This document shows, piece by piece, positions 54,529 to 63,105 of a DNA stretch of 64,000 nt (within the stretch, counting starts at the first letter, position 1; each line of letters opens with the position of its first letter). Origin of the DNA: JACMLD01 sp044227095 (lineage in GTDB: Bacteria; Bacteroidota; Bacteroidia; Chitinophagales; Chitinophagaceae); the NCBI GenBank assembly GCA_044227095.1, contig JBGAFV010000001.1:1-64000 (forward strand), in the 5' to 3' direction. The position numbers and the translations under genes were made by a program. Below the pieces are notes generated by a model. That model saw only the letters and a list, made by a program, of their open reading frames with translations. It did not search any database and was not told the origin of the DNA.

Positions 54529-54620
54529 TTTCTTAACTATTAAGATTTCCGCTCAGGCCGCGTGGGCCCGTCATTGCAACGGGGCTACCCATCAAATGTT
54601 CCTACGGAACAGTACACTAA
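54529..54620. repeat. Composite repeat, partial copy
   Basis: Shares the first 55 bp of the full copy, then TACCCATCAAATGTTCCTACGGAACA. Confidence 0.7.
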
Positions 54621-54718
54621 TTTTTTCCCACGCCATGGTGCGTGTACTCTTTTCCTCTGTCAGCCCTGTTTTCTCTGTGCGACAAAGATTTAATTTTCGA
54701 TTTATTTTTTCGCACAAT

Positions 54719-54750
54719 AAAAAAAGACTGTCTTTCAACAGCCTTTTTTT
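54719..54750. terminator. Terminator
   Basis: On the minus strand AAAAAAGGCTGT pairs with ACAGTCTTTTTT (one mismatch). It lies just downstream of the stop codon at 54772. Confidence 0.75.
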
Positions 54751-54771
54751 ACTACGCAATTGCGGGGGGGA

Positions 54772-55383
54772 TTATCCCGCAAAGCTGATAGAAGCAATAT
54801 CACTGGGCAGACCGATTTCCTGGTCTTTGTATTCGCCCATTATCATGTATTCGCGTATTTCTGCAACGCCTGCTTTTGCAAGCAACCGTTGGTCTGTATA
54901 CGGCGTATGCATTGCATGGCCCAGAAACACCCATGTTGTTTCACCCTTCAGCCTTGTATAAATATCAACGCCTTCTACACCGCCTTTTACAAATGTTATT
55001 ACCACCTTACCACCAACAATGGCCAGCTTTATGGTTGTTTTGTAAGTGGCAGGGTCAAATGCATTTGCTGCAGAATCGGCCTGCAAGTCTTTTAGCATCG
55101 AATCTGTGCAATGGGGGTTCGTTTTGAAGTGCGCAATGTTATCGCGGATGCTGGAAAGACTTACTTTCTTTTGCGCATTCTTGTCTTCAGTTGCTTTCTT
55201 AGAAGCTGCTGCTGCTGCATTGGCCGCCGCTACCTGGTCTACCAGCAACTTTGCCATTTGCTGCTGCGCGGTTATTTCACCTGCTGTCATACCAAGTTGC
55301 GGTCCATACACTGCCACTTTGCTAATGTAATTTTTTAGCCAGGTTACCATGTCGCCATCGTTTGTAGGAATAAAAGAACTCAT
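54772..55383 (-). CDS. Protein of unknown function, helix plus beta domains
   Basis: A 203-residue protein without a signal peptide. The first half is helical with an Ala-rich stretch (VAAANAAAAASKK). The second half (about 110-203) is beta-rich and resembles a fibronectin-III-like fold (KGETTWVFLGHAM). I do not recognise the family, though MSSFIPTNDGDMVTWLKNY-type starts occur in other Bacteroidota proteins. It is a single gene surrounded by repeat-rich DNA with its own terminator. Confidence 0.75.
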   Translation of the reverse strand: MSSFIPTNDGDMVTWLKNYISKVAVYGPQLGMTAGEITAQQQMAKLLVDQVAAANAAAAASKKATEDKNAQKKVSLSSIRDNIAHFKTNPHCTDSMLKDLQADSAANAFDPATYKTTIKLAIVGGKVVITFVKGGVEGVDIYTRLKGETTWVFLGHAMHTPYTDQRLLAKAGVAEIREYMIMGEYKDQEIGLPSDIASISFAG

Positions 55384-55540
55384 TGTGTTTGATTTTGATA
55401 ATTAATTAAATGAACGTTATCCTGAAATAAAAAAGGGAAGGAAGACGCCAATTTCTGTTACACAAGCATGTATTTTTTTTGCGGCTTGTTTTATTTGAAA
55501 TTGAACTTGTCTTTCTTCGGTTTAAAATATTCTTGCTTTA

Positions 55541-55750
55541 GGTGGAATTCCTCCAACAGTAGTTTGAGCTTTTCCCGCTTTGGGTGAAATACCTCCAACC
55601 ATGGCTTGAACTGTTCTTGCTTTGGGTGGAATTACTCCAACCATGGTTTGAACTGTTCCTGCTTTGGGTGGGATACCTTCAACCATAGCTTGAATTGTTC
55701 CTGCTTTGGGTGGAATTCCTCCAACCGTTGCTTGAACTGTTCCTCTACCG
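55541..55750. repeat. 42-bp minisatellite, five copies
   Basis: Units starting GGTGGAAT-like at 55541, 55583, 55625, 55667 and 55709 repeat at an exact 42-bp period, each with CTCCAACC...CTTGAACTGTTC(C/T)TGCTTTG. Frames are open on both strands across it because 42 is a multiple of 3. The minus-strand frame would encode repeats of about 14 residues (MVGGIPPKAGTVQ), with no signal or domain. Confidence 0.85.
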
Positions 55751-56443
55751 GTACACACATACTGTTTCAACGATCTACACATTCATTACAATCTTCAAAT
55801 GGCCTTTTATGGTTTATTAATCATTTGTTGATACCAGCCAGTCATAAAGATTTTACAACGACAGTGAATTGCTGATTGAAGAAAAGCTGCGCAGGCACCG
55901 GCTTTGTGTATTACCGGTTTTGGATATTGGGTGATGAATGCAAATTTGACAACCCGTTCGTAATGCCGCACAAAATATTAATCCAATGCCTGCGGCGCAA
56001 GCCCAAAACTTTATTTACGTGTTTTTTTATTGCTTCAATAAGTGAAGGGCGGAGTTGTTTTGTAGTGTTTAAGGTGTATTACTTCTTTGCCTGGTGGCAC
56101 AGTATTCGTTTGCGATTTATTATTGCACGTGAAAACTTAGCCGCAGATTCGCAGATTATTTCATTGGAATTCTTAGAAGAAAAAATTATAAGCCTTAAAA
56201 CTTTGCCGCAGATTCGCAGATTATCTCATTCCAGGTCTTAGAAGAAAAAAATATATTTCTTAACTATTAAGATTTTCGCTAAGGCCGCGGGGGCCTCGTC
56301 ATTGCAACGGCGCTACCCATCAAATGTTCCTATGGAACATAAAACAATTAAATGGCATTGGTGCTACCCATAAGATGTTCCTACGGAACATGTCTTGAAG
56401 ATTGATTTGTGTTTATTGTTCCGGTCTGTGTCTCCTTGATTTA
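55751..56443. repeat. Intergenic region with composite repeat modules
   Basis: No gene. The module GTGAAAACTTAGCCGCAGATTC occurs near 56129 and its GCCGCAGATTCGCAGATTAT part again near 56203. A partial composite repeat (about 56257-56400) continues with TACCCATCAAATGTTCC and TGTTCCTACGGAACA. Confidence 0.7.
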
Positions 56444-56735
56444 TTTCTCGCAAAGGAGCAAAGACGCTAAGAATAATCAAATAGCACATCCTATTAATCC
56501 CTTCAATCCTCCCAAATCCCAGTTCAGACAATTTCTCGCAAAGGAGCAGCGCAAAGAATAATCAAATAGCTCATCCTATTAATCCCTTTAATCCTCCCAA
56601 ATCCCAGTTCAGACAATTTCTCGCAAAGGAGCAGCGCAAAGAATAATCAAATAGCTCATCCTATTAATCCCTTCAATCCTCCCAAATCCCAGTTCAGACA
56701 ATTTCTCGCAAAGAGCGCAAAGGAGCAGCGCAAAG
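56444..56735. repeat. 85-88-bp tandem repeat, three copies and a partial
   Basis: TTTCTCGCAAAGGAGC starts at 56444, 56532, 56617 and 56702. Each unit continues through AATAATCAAATAGC and AATCCTCCCAAATCCCAG. The last copy is truncated. It is followed by another TGTTCCTATGGAACA hairpin (56751-56765). Confidence 0.82.
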
Positions 56736-56845
56736 GTGCTACCCATAAAATGTTCCTATGGAACATGTTTAAAAAACTGATGTGCGTTTCACTTGCTCAT
56801 GCTTCTTGTGGCTTAACCTCCACGGGATGCTTACAGCACGACAAA

Positions 56846-58927
56846 TTACGAGGCACTATAAGGCAATTGCACATAAAAAACGGATCCTTTTCCTGCAACG
56901 CTTTCAAACCAGAGCTGGCCCTGCAGTTCTTCTATTATTTTGCGGGAAATAGATAAGCCCAGTCCATAAGATTTTTCTCCTTTTGTTCCTGCCCTGGACA
57001 CAGCCGGATCTATGGTAAATATTTTCTCTTTAAAGCTGGCTGGTATACCAATGCCATTATCCTGCACGGATAGCAGCACAGTATCTTCTTTTTTTTCAAG
57101 CTGTATCAATATCTCTGCATTTTCCGGACTAAACTTGATGGCATTGTTTACAATATTGTTTACCACCCGCATTATGTTTTGCCTGTTCACCATCATTACC
57201 GGGTAATCTACACGCAAGGTTATGCGCTGATTTTTTTCTTCTGCCTTCACCTGGAACAATTCAGTGCATTGTTCAACCAATTTTCCCATATCCACCAGTT
57301 CATTGCTGATGTCTTTGAGGTCACGTTTATTGTCCAGCAGATCTTTAATAAGCGTAATAGCGTCTGTGCATGTATGTTGTATTAAATCCAGTGTTTCACG
57401 CCTGCGTGGTACCGTTTCTTTTTTTAATAGAGAATAAACAACGGTCCGTATAGCACTAATGGGGCTTTTAAGATCATGCGCTACTACCCGCATAATATGG
57501 TTGTTTTCCTGGTGGCTTTGCTCCAGCGAAAGAAAGGTATTGAGCAGTTCATTATTTTTACTGCCCACTTCTGCATTTAAAACACTTAGCCGTTCGGCAA
57601 AACGAGATTTACGGTTTAAATTTTTCGAGGCAAGTAGTATAATTACAATAATCAGCACTGTGCTAATGATGGCTATTAAAAGGTAATTTTTTTTAATCTC
57701 GTTGTCTTTTTTCAGGTTTTCAACAAATCTTTTTTGTTCCTGGTTTTCAAATTCTTTGGCAATATCGGTGGCTATGAAAAACTTATCTCTTTTTTCAAGC
57801 GAATCTTGTATGTAATAGGCATGCAACAGTGAATTATTTGCAGCACCTACCTGGTTTGTTTGCAAATAATAATCTGCCAGCAGTTTGTAATAACTGCATG
57901 AAGTACTCCTGATTGCGGTTGTATCAATAAAGCGTCCAAGAGTTTCTAACATCTCTCCGGCTTTTTTTACCTGTTTTGTTTTAAGGTAAATACCGGCAAG
58001 TGAAACCATCAGGTAACTGTTAAAAGAAGGGTCGTTTACTTTTTGATAACAAGCATAACTTTTTAAATAAAGTTTTTCGGCGCTGTCTATAGCATTTCGT
58101 TGCACCATTATTTCTGCTATATCGCCATATACAGTAGCTTTTTCAATTTCAAAATCTGAAGGCTGGTTTTGGGGAATTTTATTTTCATTTTCAGCAATGT
58201 ACTTCAGCGCAGCATTATGATAATAAAGGGCACTGTCTGTTAAACCAATTTTATTATAGCATTCGCCTATATTATTCAAATTGCCTGCAACCTCACCAAA
58301 GGCCTGGTAGGTATTTTTGATTGCGTATGGCGCAACAGCGCAAATCTTACGGAAAAAATCTACAGCAAGTAAATATTTGTGCTGTTGAAATAAAATACTG
58401 GCCATGCTATGGTAATACTTGTAAAGTATTTCAACATCTTCTTTATGTGCAGACATTATGAGTTTTGCAGTGGTGTAAGTACGAACGGCTTCATCGTAAT
58501 GCTGGTATTCAGTATTAATTTCTCCCTTTCTGAAAATGTATTGTAAATACGGCTTGAAATTTTTTTCGTCCTGCAAATGATTGCGCAGCAGGTTTATACT
58601 GCTGTCTGTATACAAAATGGCTGTATCGTATGCATTTTTACCGCGACCGGTAACTCTTTTCCGATCAAACAATTCAAGCGCATCCTCAACAGTTGGATTT
58701 TTTAACGAAGCAAAAACTGAATCAAGATATTTTATGTCATTGTCGGTATAAAAACGTTTGTCGGCATAGGCCGTTGAATCTATTTTGATGACAGCTATTT
58801 TAAAATCTGATTGCTTTTTTGCCACGGGGCTGTTGCAGGAAATAAACAATAGCGTGGCAATAAAAAACAGGACAATACAGCAGTTGTATATGCTACCCAA
58901 AAGAAATATTTTTTTTAATTGCTGCAT
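56846..58927 (-). CDS. TPR sensor histidine kinase, copy 1
   Basis: A 693-residue membrane kinase. An N-terminal hydrophobic segment (about 15-31, ending FISCNS) may be a signal or lipoprotein anchor. A TPR-like helical region follows (about 60-380), then a transmembrane helix (about 397-415). A coiled-coil precedes the kinase core, with His484 in RVVAHDLKSPISAIR. N-box INNAIKFSPE-type VNNAIKFSPENAE and G-box QDNGIGIPASFKEKIF and SYGLGLSISRKIIEE are intact. It has no receiver domain. It is 23 bp after a close paralog on the same strand, probably one operon. Confidence 0.92.
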   Translation of the reverse strand: MQQLKKIFLLGSIYNCCIVLFFIATLLFISCNSPVAKKQSDFKIAVIKIDSTAYADKRFYTDNDIKYLDSVFASLKNPTVEDALELFDRKRVTGRGKNAYDTAILYTDSSINLLRNHLQDEKNFKPYLQYIFRKGEINTEYQHYDEAVRTYTTAKLIMSAHKEDVEILYKYYHSMASILFQQHKYLLAVDFFRKICAVAPYAIKNTYQAFGEVAGNLNNIGECYNKIGLTDSALYYHNAALKYIAENENKIPQNQPSDFEIEKATVYGDIAEIMVQRNAIDSAEKLYLKSYACYQKVNDPSFNSYLMVSLAGIYLKTKQVKKAGEMLETLGRFIDTTAIRSTSCSYYKLLADYYLQTNQVGAANNSLLHAYYIQDSLEKRDKFFIATDIAKEFENQEQKRFVENLKKDNEIKKNYLLIAIISTVLIIVIILLASKNLNRKSRFAERLSVLNAEVGSKNNELLNTFLSLEQSHQENNHIMRVVAHDLKSPISAIRTVVYSLLKKETVPRRRETLDLIQHTCTDAITLIKDLLDNKRDLKDISNELVDMGKLVEQCTELFQVKAEEKNQRITLRVDYPVMMVNRQNIMRVVNNIVNNAIKFSPENAEILIQLEKKEDTVLLSVQDNGIGIPASFKEKIFTIDPAVSRAGTKGEKSYGLGLSISRKIIEELQGQLWFESVAGKGSVFYVQLPYSAS

Positions 58928-58950
58928 GTAATGTTCTTATTCTATATTAA

Positions 58951-61077
58951 TCAGTTTTCGCTGTAAGGTAGTTGCACATAAAAAACAGATCCTTTTCCTG
59001 CTTCGCTTTCAAACCAGAGCTGGCCTGCATGCTCTTCAATTATTTTCCGTGAAATGGATAAGCCCAGTCCGTAAGATTTCTCTCCTGCTGTACCCGCCCT
59101 GCACACATTAGAATCTATTGTAAATATTTTCTCTTTCAGGCCAACCGGTATACCAATGCCATTGTCATGTACACTCAGCAGTACACTCCCGTCTTTTGTT
59201 TCCAGGCGTATGGTAATCTCAGCATTTGCAGGACTGAATTTTATTGCATTGTTTACAATATTGCTGATAACCCGCCATATTTTTTGCCGGTTCAGCATTA
59301 TCAGCGGATGATCCAGCTGTAGTTTTAAGTGTTGATTTTTTTCTTCTGCTTTAACCTGCAATAATTCTGCACATTGTTCAATAAGCCTTCCCATATCAAC
59401 CAGCTCTTTGCTGATGTCTTTAAGACTGCGTTTATTGTTGAGTAAATCTTTAATAAGCGCTATAGAATCTGTACAGGTTGATTGTACCAGTAGAAGTGCT
59501 TCCCTGCTTTCTCCTGCCGGTTCTGTTTTTAATAAGGAATAAACAAGCAGCCGTATGGCGCTAATTGGGTTCTTAAGATCATGCGCCACTACCCGCATGA
59601 TGTGGTTATTTTCATAGTGGCTTTGCTCAAGCGAAGTAAATGCTTTTTGCAGGTCGTCGTTTTTCTGGTTAATATCTGTGTTTAGAAGAGTTAGCTTTTT
59701 TACATAACGTGATTTGCGGTTCAGGTTGTACCAGATTAGCAATATAACTATAACCCCCAGTGAAGCGCTGGTAACTGCTATTAACAGATAGCCGTTTTTA
59801 ATTGCATTGTCTTTCTGCAGGGTTTCGTTAATTTGTTTTTGTTCCTGTTTTTCAAAGTCCCTGCCAGAGTCAATAACATTTAGTAAGTCATCCTTTTTTT
59901 CAATTGAATCCTTTATAGCAAGGTTCTGCAATAATGCATTGTATGCCGCCACGGGCTGATTGGTTCTTAAAAGATATTCAGAAAGCAGTTTATAATAATC
60001 AGCTGCATCTTTATTCATCTCTTTTGCGGTACTGGCGTAGACTGAGTCAAATAAAAGTTCTTTTACTTTTTGTATTTCGCTGGTTTTGAGATATAGCGAT
60101 GCCAGCGACCGCTGAAGATGTTTTGTAAACGGCAGATCGTTTTGTGCAATGGGGGTTTCAGCACGTGCTAACAGGCGTTTTTCCAGGCTGGCACCAGCCA
60201 TACTTTTTAAGAAAAATTTTTTTGCGCCTGCCAAATCGTTGTTTATATACAGCAAAACCCCATAGTTGTAATAAAGCTTGCACCGGTGAAAATCAAAAAT
60301 ATCGGGGTCAACTGCGTAGAATCTTTTTTCATTCCGGTTAATATAATCAAGGGCTGCATTGTAATAAAAAAAAGCACTGTCTGGCATGCCAGCCTTTGCA
60401 AAGGAATAGGCTTCATCGTGCATATCTCCCGCAGCATTCATAAAAGCGAAGTATTGATTTTTAGAAGCGCAAGAATCAATAACAGATAGTATATGGTATA
60501 AGCCTGTAACCTCCAGGTATTTTTGCTGTGCAAACAAAATTTCAGCCATGCCCTGGTAATATTCATACAATGCCGCAGAGTCTGGTTTGCCCGGAATAAA
60601 AAAAGTTTTGCCTTTTGTATAATTGTAAATGGCATCGTCATATTTTTTTACCATCCGGTAAATATGGGCTTTTGCAAAAAGTGTTTTTACAAAAAGGCCG
60701 GCAAATTTTTCATTGCTGGTATGTTCTTCCAGCAGGTTAATATTGCTGTCTGCATATAAAACTGCTTTGCCAAAATTGGATTTGGTATCTGCGTAATAAA
60801 AAACCTTCCGTAAATTTCTATTTGCTATATTATCAATGCTTGCTTTATGTAAAGAAGAAAAAGCTGAATCCAGCAAGGCCATATCTGTAATGGTATATTT
60901 GAAAGGCTCATTGTTAAGCGAAGAATCTATTTTCTGTAAAACACTGTCAAAATATGCCTCTGCTGCATTGTTGGATGTTTGCCTGCAGGAAACAGCAATG
61001 CTTAAAAGAATAAAAAAAACATGCAGCCGGCAAATGCACCCGGCCCAAATAAATGCAGTTATATTTTTAATGAACAT
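58951..61077 (-). CDS. TPR sensor histidine kinase, copy 2
   Basis: A 708-residue paralog of the gene at 56846-58927 with the same layout: an N-terminal hydrophobic segment ending SIAVSCRQ (possible lipobox), TPR region, transmembrane helix, and kinase core with His499 in RVVAHDLKNPISAIR. N-box and G-boxes (HDNGIGIPVGLKEKIF, SYGLGLSISRKIIEE) are intact. Kinase cores of the two copies are much more alike than their sensor regions, which suggests that they respond to different signals. I chose the Met at 61077 (MFIKNITAFIW), while the frame extends to 61122. No response regulator gene is adjacent. Confidence 0.9.
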   Translation of the reverse strand: MFIKNITAFIWAGCICRLHVFFILLSIAVSCRQTSNNAAEAYFDSVLQKIDSSLNNEPFKYTITDMALLDSAFSSLHKASIDNIANRNLRKVFYYADTKSNFGKAVLYADSNINLLEEHTSNEKFAGLFVKTLFAKAHIYRMVKKYDDAIYNYTKGKTFFIPGKPDSAALYEYYQGMAEILFAQQKYLEVTGLYHILSVIDSCASKNQYFAFMNAAGDMHDEAYSFAKAGMPDSAFFYYNAALDYINRNEKRFYAVDPDIFDFHRCKLYYNYGVLLYINNDLAGAKKFFLKSMAGASLEKRLLARAETPIAQNDLPFTKHLQRSLASLYLKTSEIQKVKELLFDSVYASTAKEMNKDAADYYKLLSEYLLRTNQPVAAYNALLQNLAIKDSIEKKDDLLNVIDSGRDFEKQEQKQINETLQKDNAIKNGYLLIAVTSASLGVIVILLIWYNLNRKSRYVKKLTLLNTDINQKNDDLQKAFTSLEQSHYENNHIMRVVAHDLKNPISAIRLLVYSLLKTEPAGESREALLLVQSTCTDSIALIKDLLNNKRSLKDISKELVDMGRLIEQCAELLQVKAEEKNQHLKLQLDHPLIMLNRQKIWRVISNIVNNAIKFSPANAEITIRLETKDGSVLLSVHDNGIGIPVGLKEKIFTIDSNVCRAGTAGEKSYGLGLSISRKIIEEHAGQLWFESEAGKGSVFYVQLPYSEN

Positions 61078-61914
61078 TATAAGGCAATGTTTGCAATCTG
61101 AACCATTAAATTTAATTAACAAGTATAGGGGACGGGCAATAAATGTATTTACTACTATTAATTTTCAAACGGGTGACATTAGAAGATATTGCAAAACATT
61201 ATCCATTCTTTTCTCAAAACATACAAATAGTATTTACGTACTAAAAATAAATATAATTGTTTGTAAGTATAAGTACTGGTCCGGATAATTTTATTGGGGT
61301 CAATTCTCTTCTAATAAAACATATTTATATAAGGTTGCCACATAAGGACGGTAGCCATATAAAAACAGTTGTATTGCAATAGAGAATATATGATAAAATA
61401 AATATTGATAACAAATTGAAAAGTACAGTATTTATTTAATAAAAGTTTAAAATGTTAATTTAGGCTGTAACGCCAACAAAATGCTAGGCGTATATACGTA
61501 TTGAGTAAAATATGCCATAAAAATTACCGGGCCACCCGGCACGGGACTGCATTAGTTTAAACTATTTGAATATTAACCCCCGCCATCCGCTTACTATAAG
61601 ATATTGTAACAACAGGTTACCTGTAATAACAGCATTAAGAAATACGGACACATGATAAAGCGGTGTAAGTAAAAAATACTCTTTTGTAATCTTATTCCCG
61701 GGCCAGATAATTAAAAGAAGATTATGCACGTTTTAATTGCTGTGCTTTTTGGTTTTGTACAAATAATTTGTGGCAACACGTTTATTAAAACCGGGGTACG
61801 ATAGCTGAACATTTAAACGTAATTATTAATCATAAAAAAAACATCCTTTTTTAATACGCAAACTCTTAAATACCTGGAATGAAATTCCTGCCCTATAAAC
61901 TAAAATAAATATTT
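61078..61914. other. Divergent intergenic region
   Basis: About 840 bp of AT-rich sequence between the kinase pair and the T9SS gene. No supported gene or RNA. It must carry promoters for both sides, but I found no clear TTTG-N19-TAnnTTTG match. Confidence 0.4.
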
Positions 61915-62700
61915 ATGAAGAACAATTTTAAAAAAATTGGATTATTAATGTGTATTGTTTCTTTTCTGTTTTCTAAAACATTTTCGCAACCATTAAACCA
62001 GAATGCCGACCCAAGTGCAACGGCTGTTACATGGAGTATGCCTTCGCTGCCACAGGGCACAAATTCTAATCTCACATTTACATTGGGCAATAACGGAACA
62101 GATCCGCTACCCGCAGAGAAAGTTGAATGGACTATTAATATTCCATTGAGCCGGGTAACCGTAGGACTGCCTGCTTTTATTGCACCAGATGGATCAGCAA
62201 ATACAGGCCTGTATGAATATCTCCGTATTGTTTCAGGAACAACGGTTGTGGTTGTACTGAGAAGCCATACAGACATTCCACCAACTTCTGCATTTCAACC
62301 ACAGGATCAATACAAAGCCGTTTACCCTGTAACCGGCGCCATTATAGGAGGGCCTACCTATGCCACATTAAATGCCGCAATTGTTTCCGGCAAACTTTCG
62401 CAGGTAGGCAATGCTTCTCCCTCAAACGATAATTCATCAGCCGCAATATTAGTTTCTCCTGCGGCCAGTATAAATACAATATATCCAAACCCGGCAAGCA
62501 ATATTATAAATATAAACATAGCCAATATACCTGCCGGTAAATCAACTGCCCAGTTTTATGACGCAGCCGGCCGCTTAATTATGAGTTCAATATTAACAAC
62601 TGGTTTTAACCAGGTAGATGTAAGCAGACTTGTTTCCGGAACTTATACCATAGCTATTGAAGGGGCGGGCCAAACATATAAAATTGTTATAGCAAAATAA
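61915..62700 (+). CDS. Secreted T9SS cargo protein (paralog B)
   Basis: A 261-residue protein with a signal peptide (about 1-25, ending TFSQ), the same N-terminal beta domain as 48798-49874 (about 26-175: WSMPSLPQGTNSNLTF, IVSGTTVVVVLRSHTDIPP) and a C-terminal sorting domain (YPNPASNIININI to YKIVIAK). It lacks the fibronectin-III-like middle domain of its paralog. It should be exported through the type IX system. Function unknown. Confidence 0.88.
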   Translation: MKNNFKKIGLLMCIVSFLFSKTFSQPLNQNADPSATAVTWSMPSLPQGTNSNLTFTLGNNGTDPLPAEKVEWTINIPLSRVTVGLPAFIAPDGSANTGLYEYLRIVSGTTVVVVLRSHTDIPPTSAFQPQDQYKAVYPVTGAIIGGPTYATLNAAIVSGKLSQVGNASPSNDNSSAAILVSPAASINTIYPNPASNIININIANIPAGKSTAQFYDAAGRLIMSSILTTGFNQVDVSRLVSGTYTIAIEGAGQTYKIVIAK

Positions 62701-63105
62701 ATTATACTTTAAAATATTACTATTTAAATGCCCTGTCACAACGGGGCATTTTGTTTTTGCATTCTTAAGACTGTAAAAACTATAGAACTGAATTAATAAA
62801 TAACAATAGCATTTTTAAATAAACCCAGGATAAGTAATTACACTCTCAACAAAGACAGTTCAGCAAAATGCAGCATATAAACATACCTGGCCTACGTGTA
62901 TGCATAACCACGTAATTAATTCCAAAACAATGCCCTGTAGTAATAAACCAATATTTAATACCGTTACAATTAAACTGTTTTTTTAGAATAAATATATTTT
63001 ATTAGCAAATACGCAATAGTATATATTTTTTTTGATGCCACATTTTTTATGAGCATTCCTTATCCATGTAAAGCAACTATTTTCTGAACCAATAACAATC
63101 CGAAG
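62701..63105. other. Intergenic region with terminator
   Basis: A hairpin AATGCCC / GGGCATT with following T-rich sequence (62726-62756) should end transcription of the T9SS gene. The rest is AT-rich with no gene. Confidence 0.55.

Noticed and set aside
53713..54620. An insertion sequence
   Set aside because: No transposase frame is found in 53.0-54.7 kb, and the repeats do not show matching terminal inverted repeats at their ends.
55541..56735. CRISPR array
   Set aside because: The 42-bp units and the 85-88-bp units have no unique spacers between conserved repeats, and no cas gene is present. They are plain tandem repeats.
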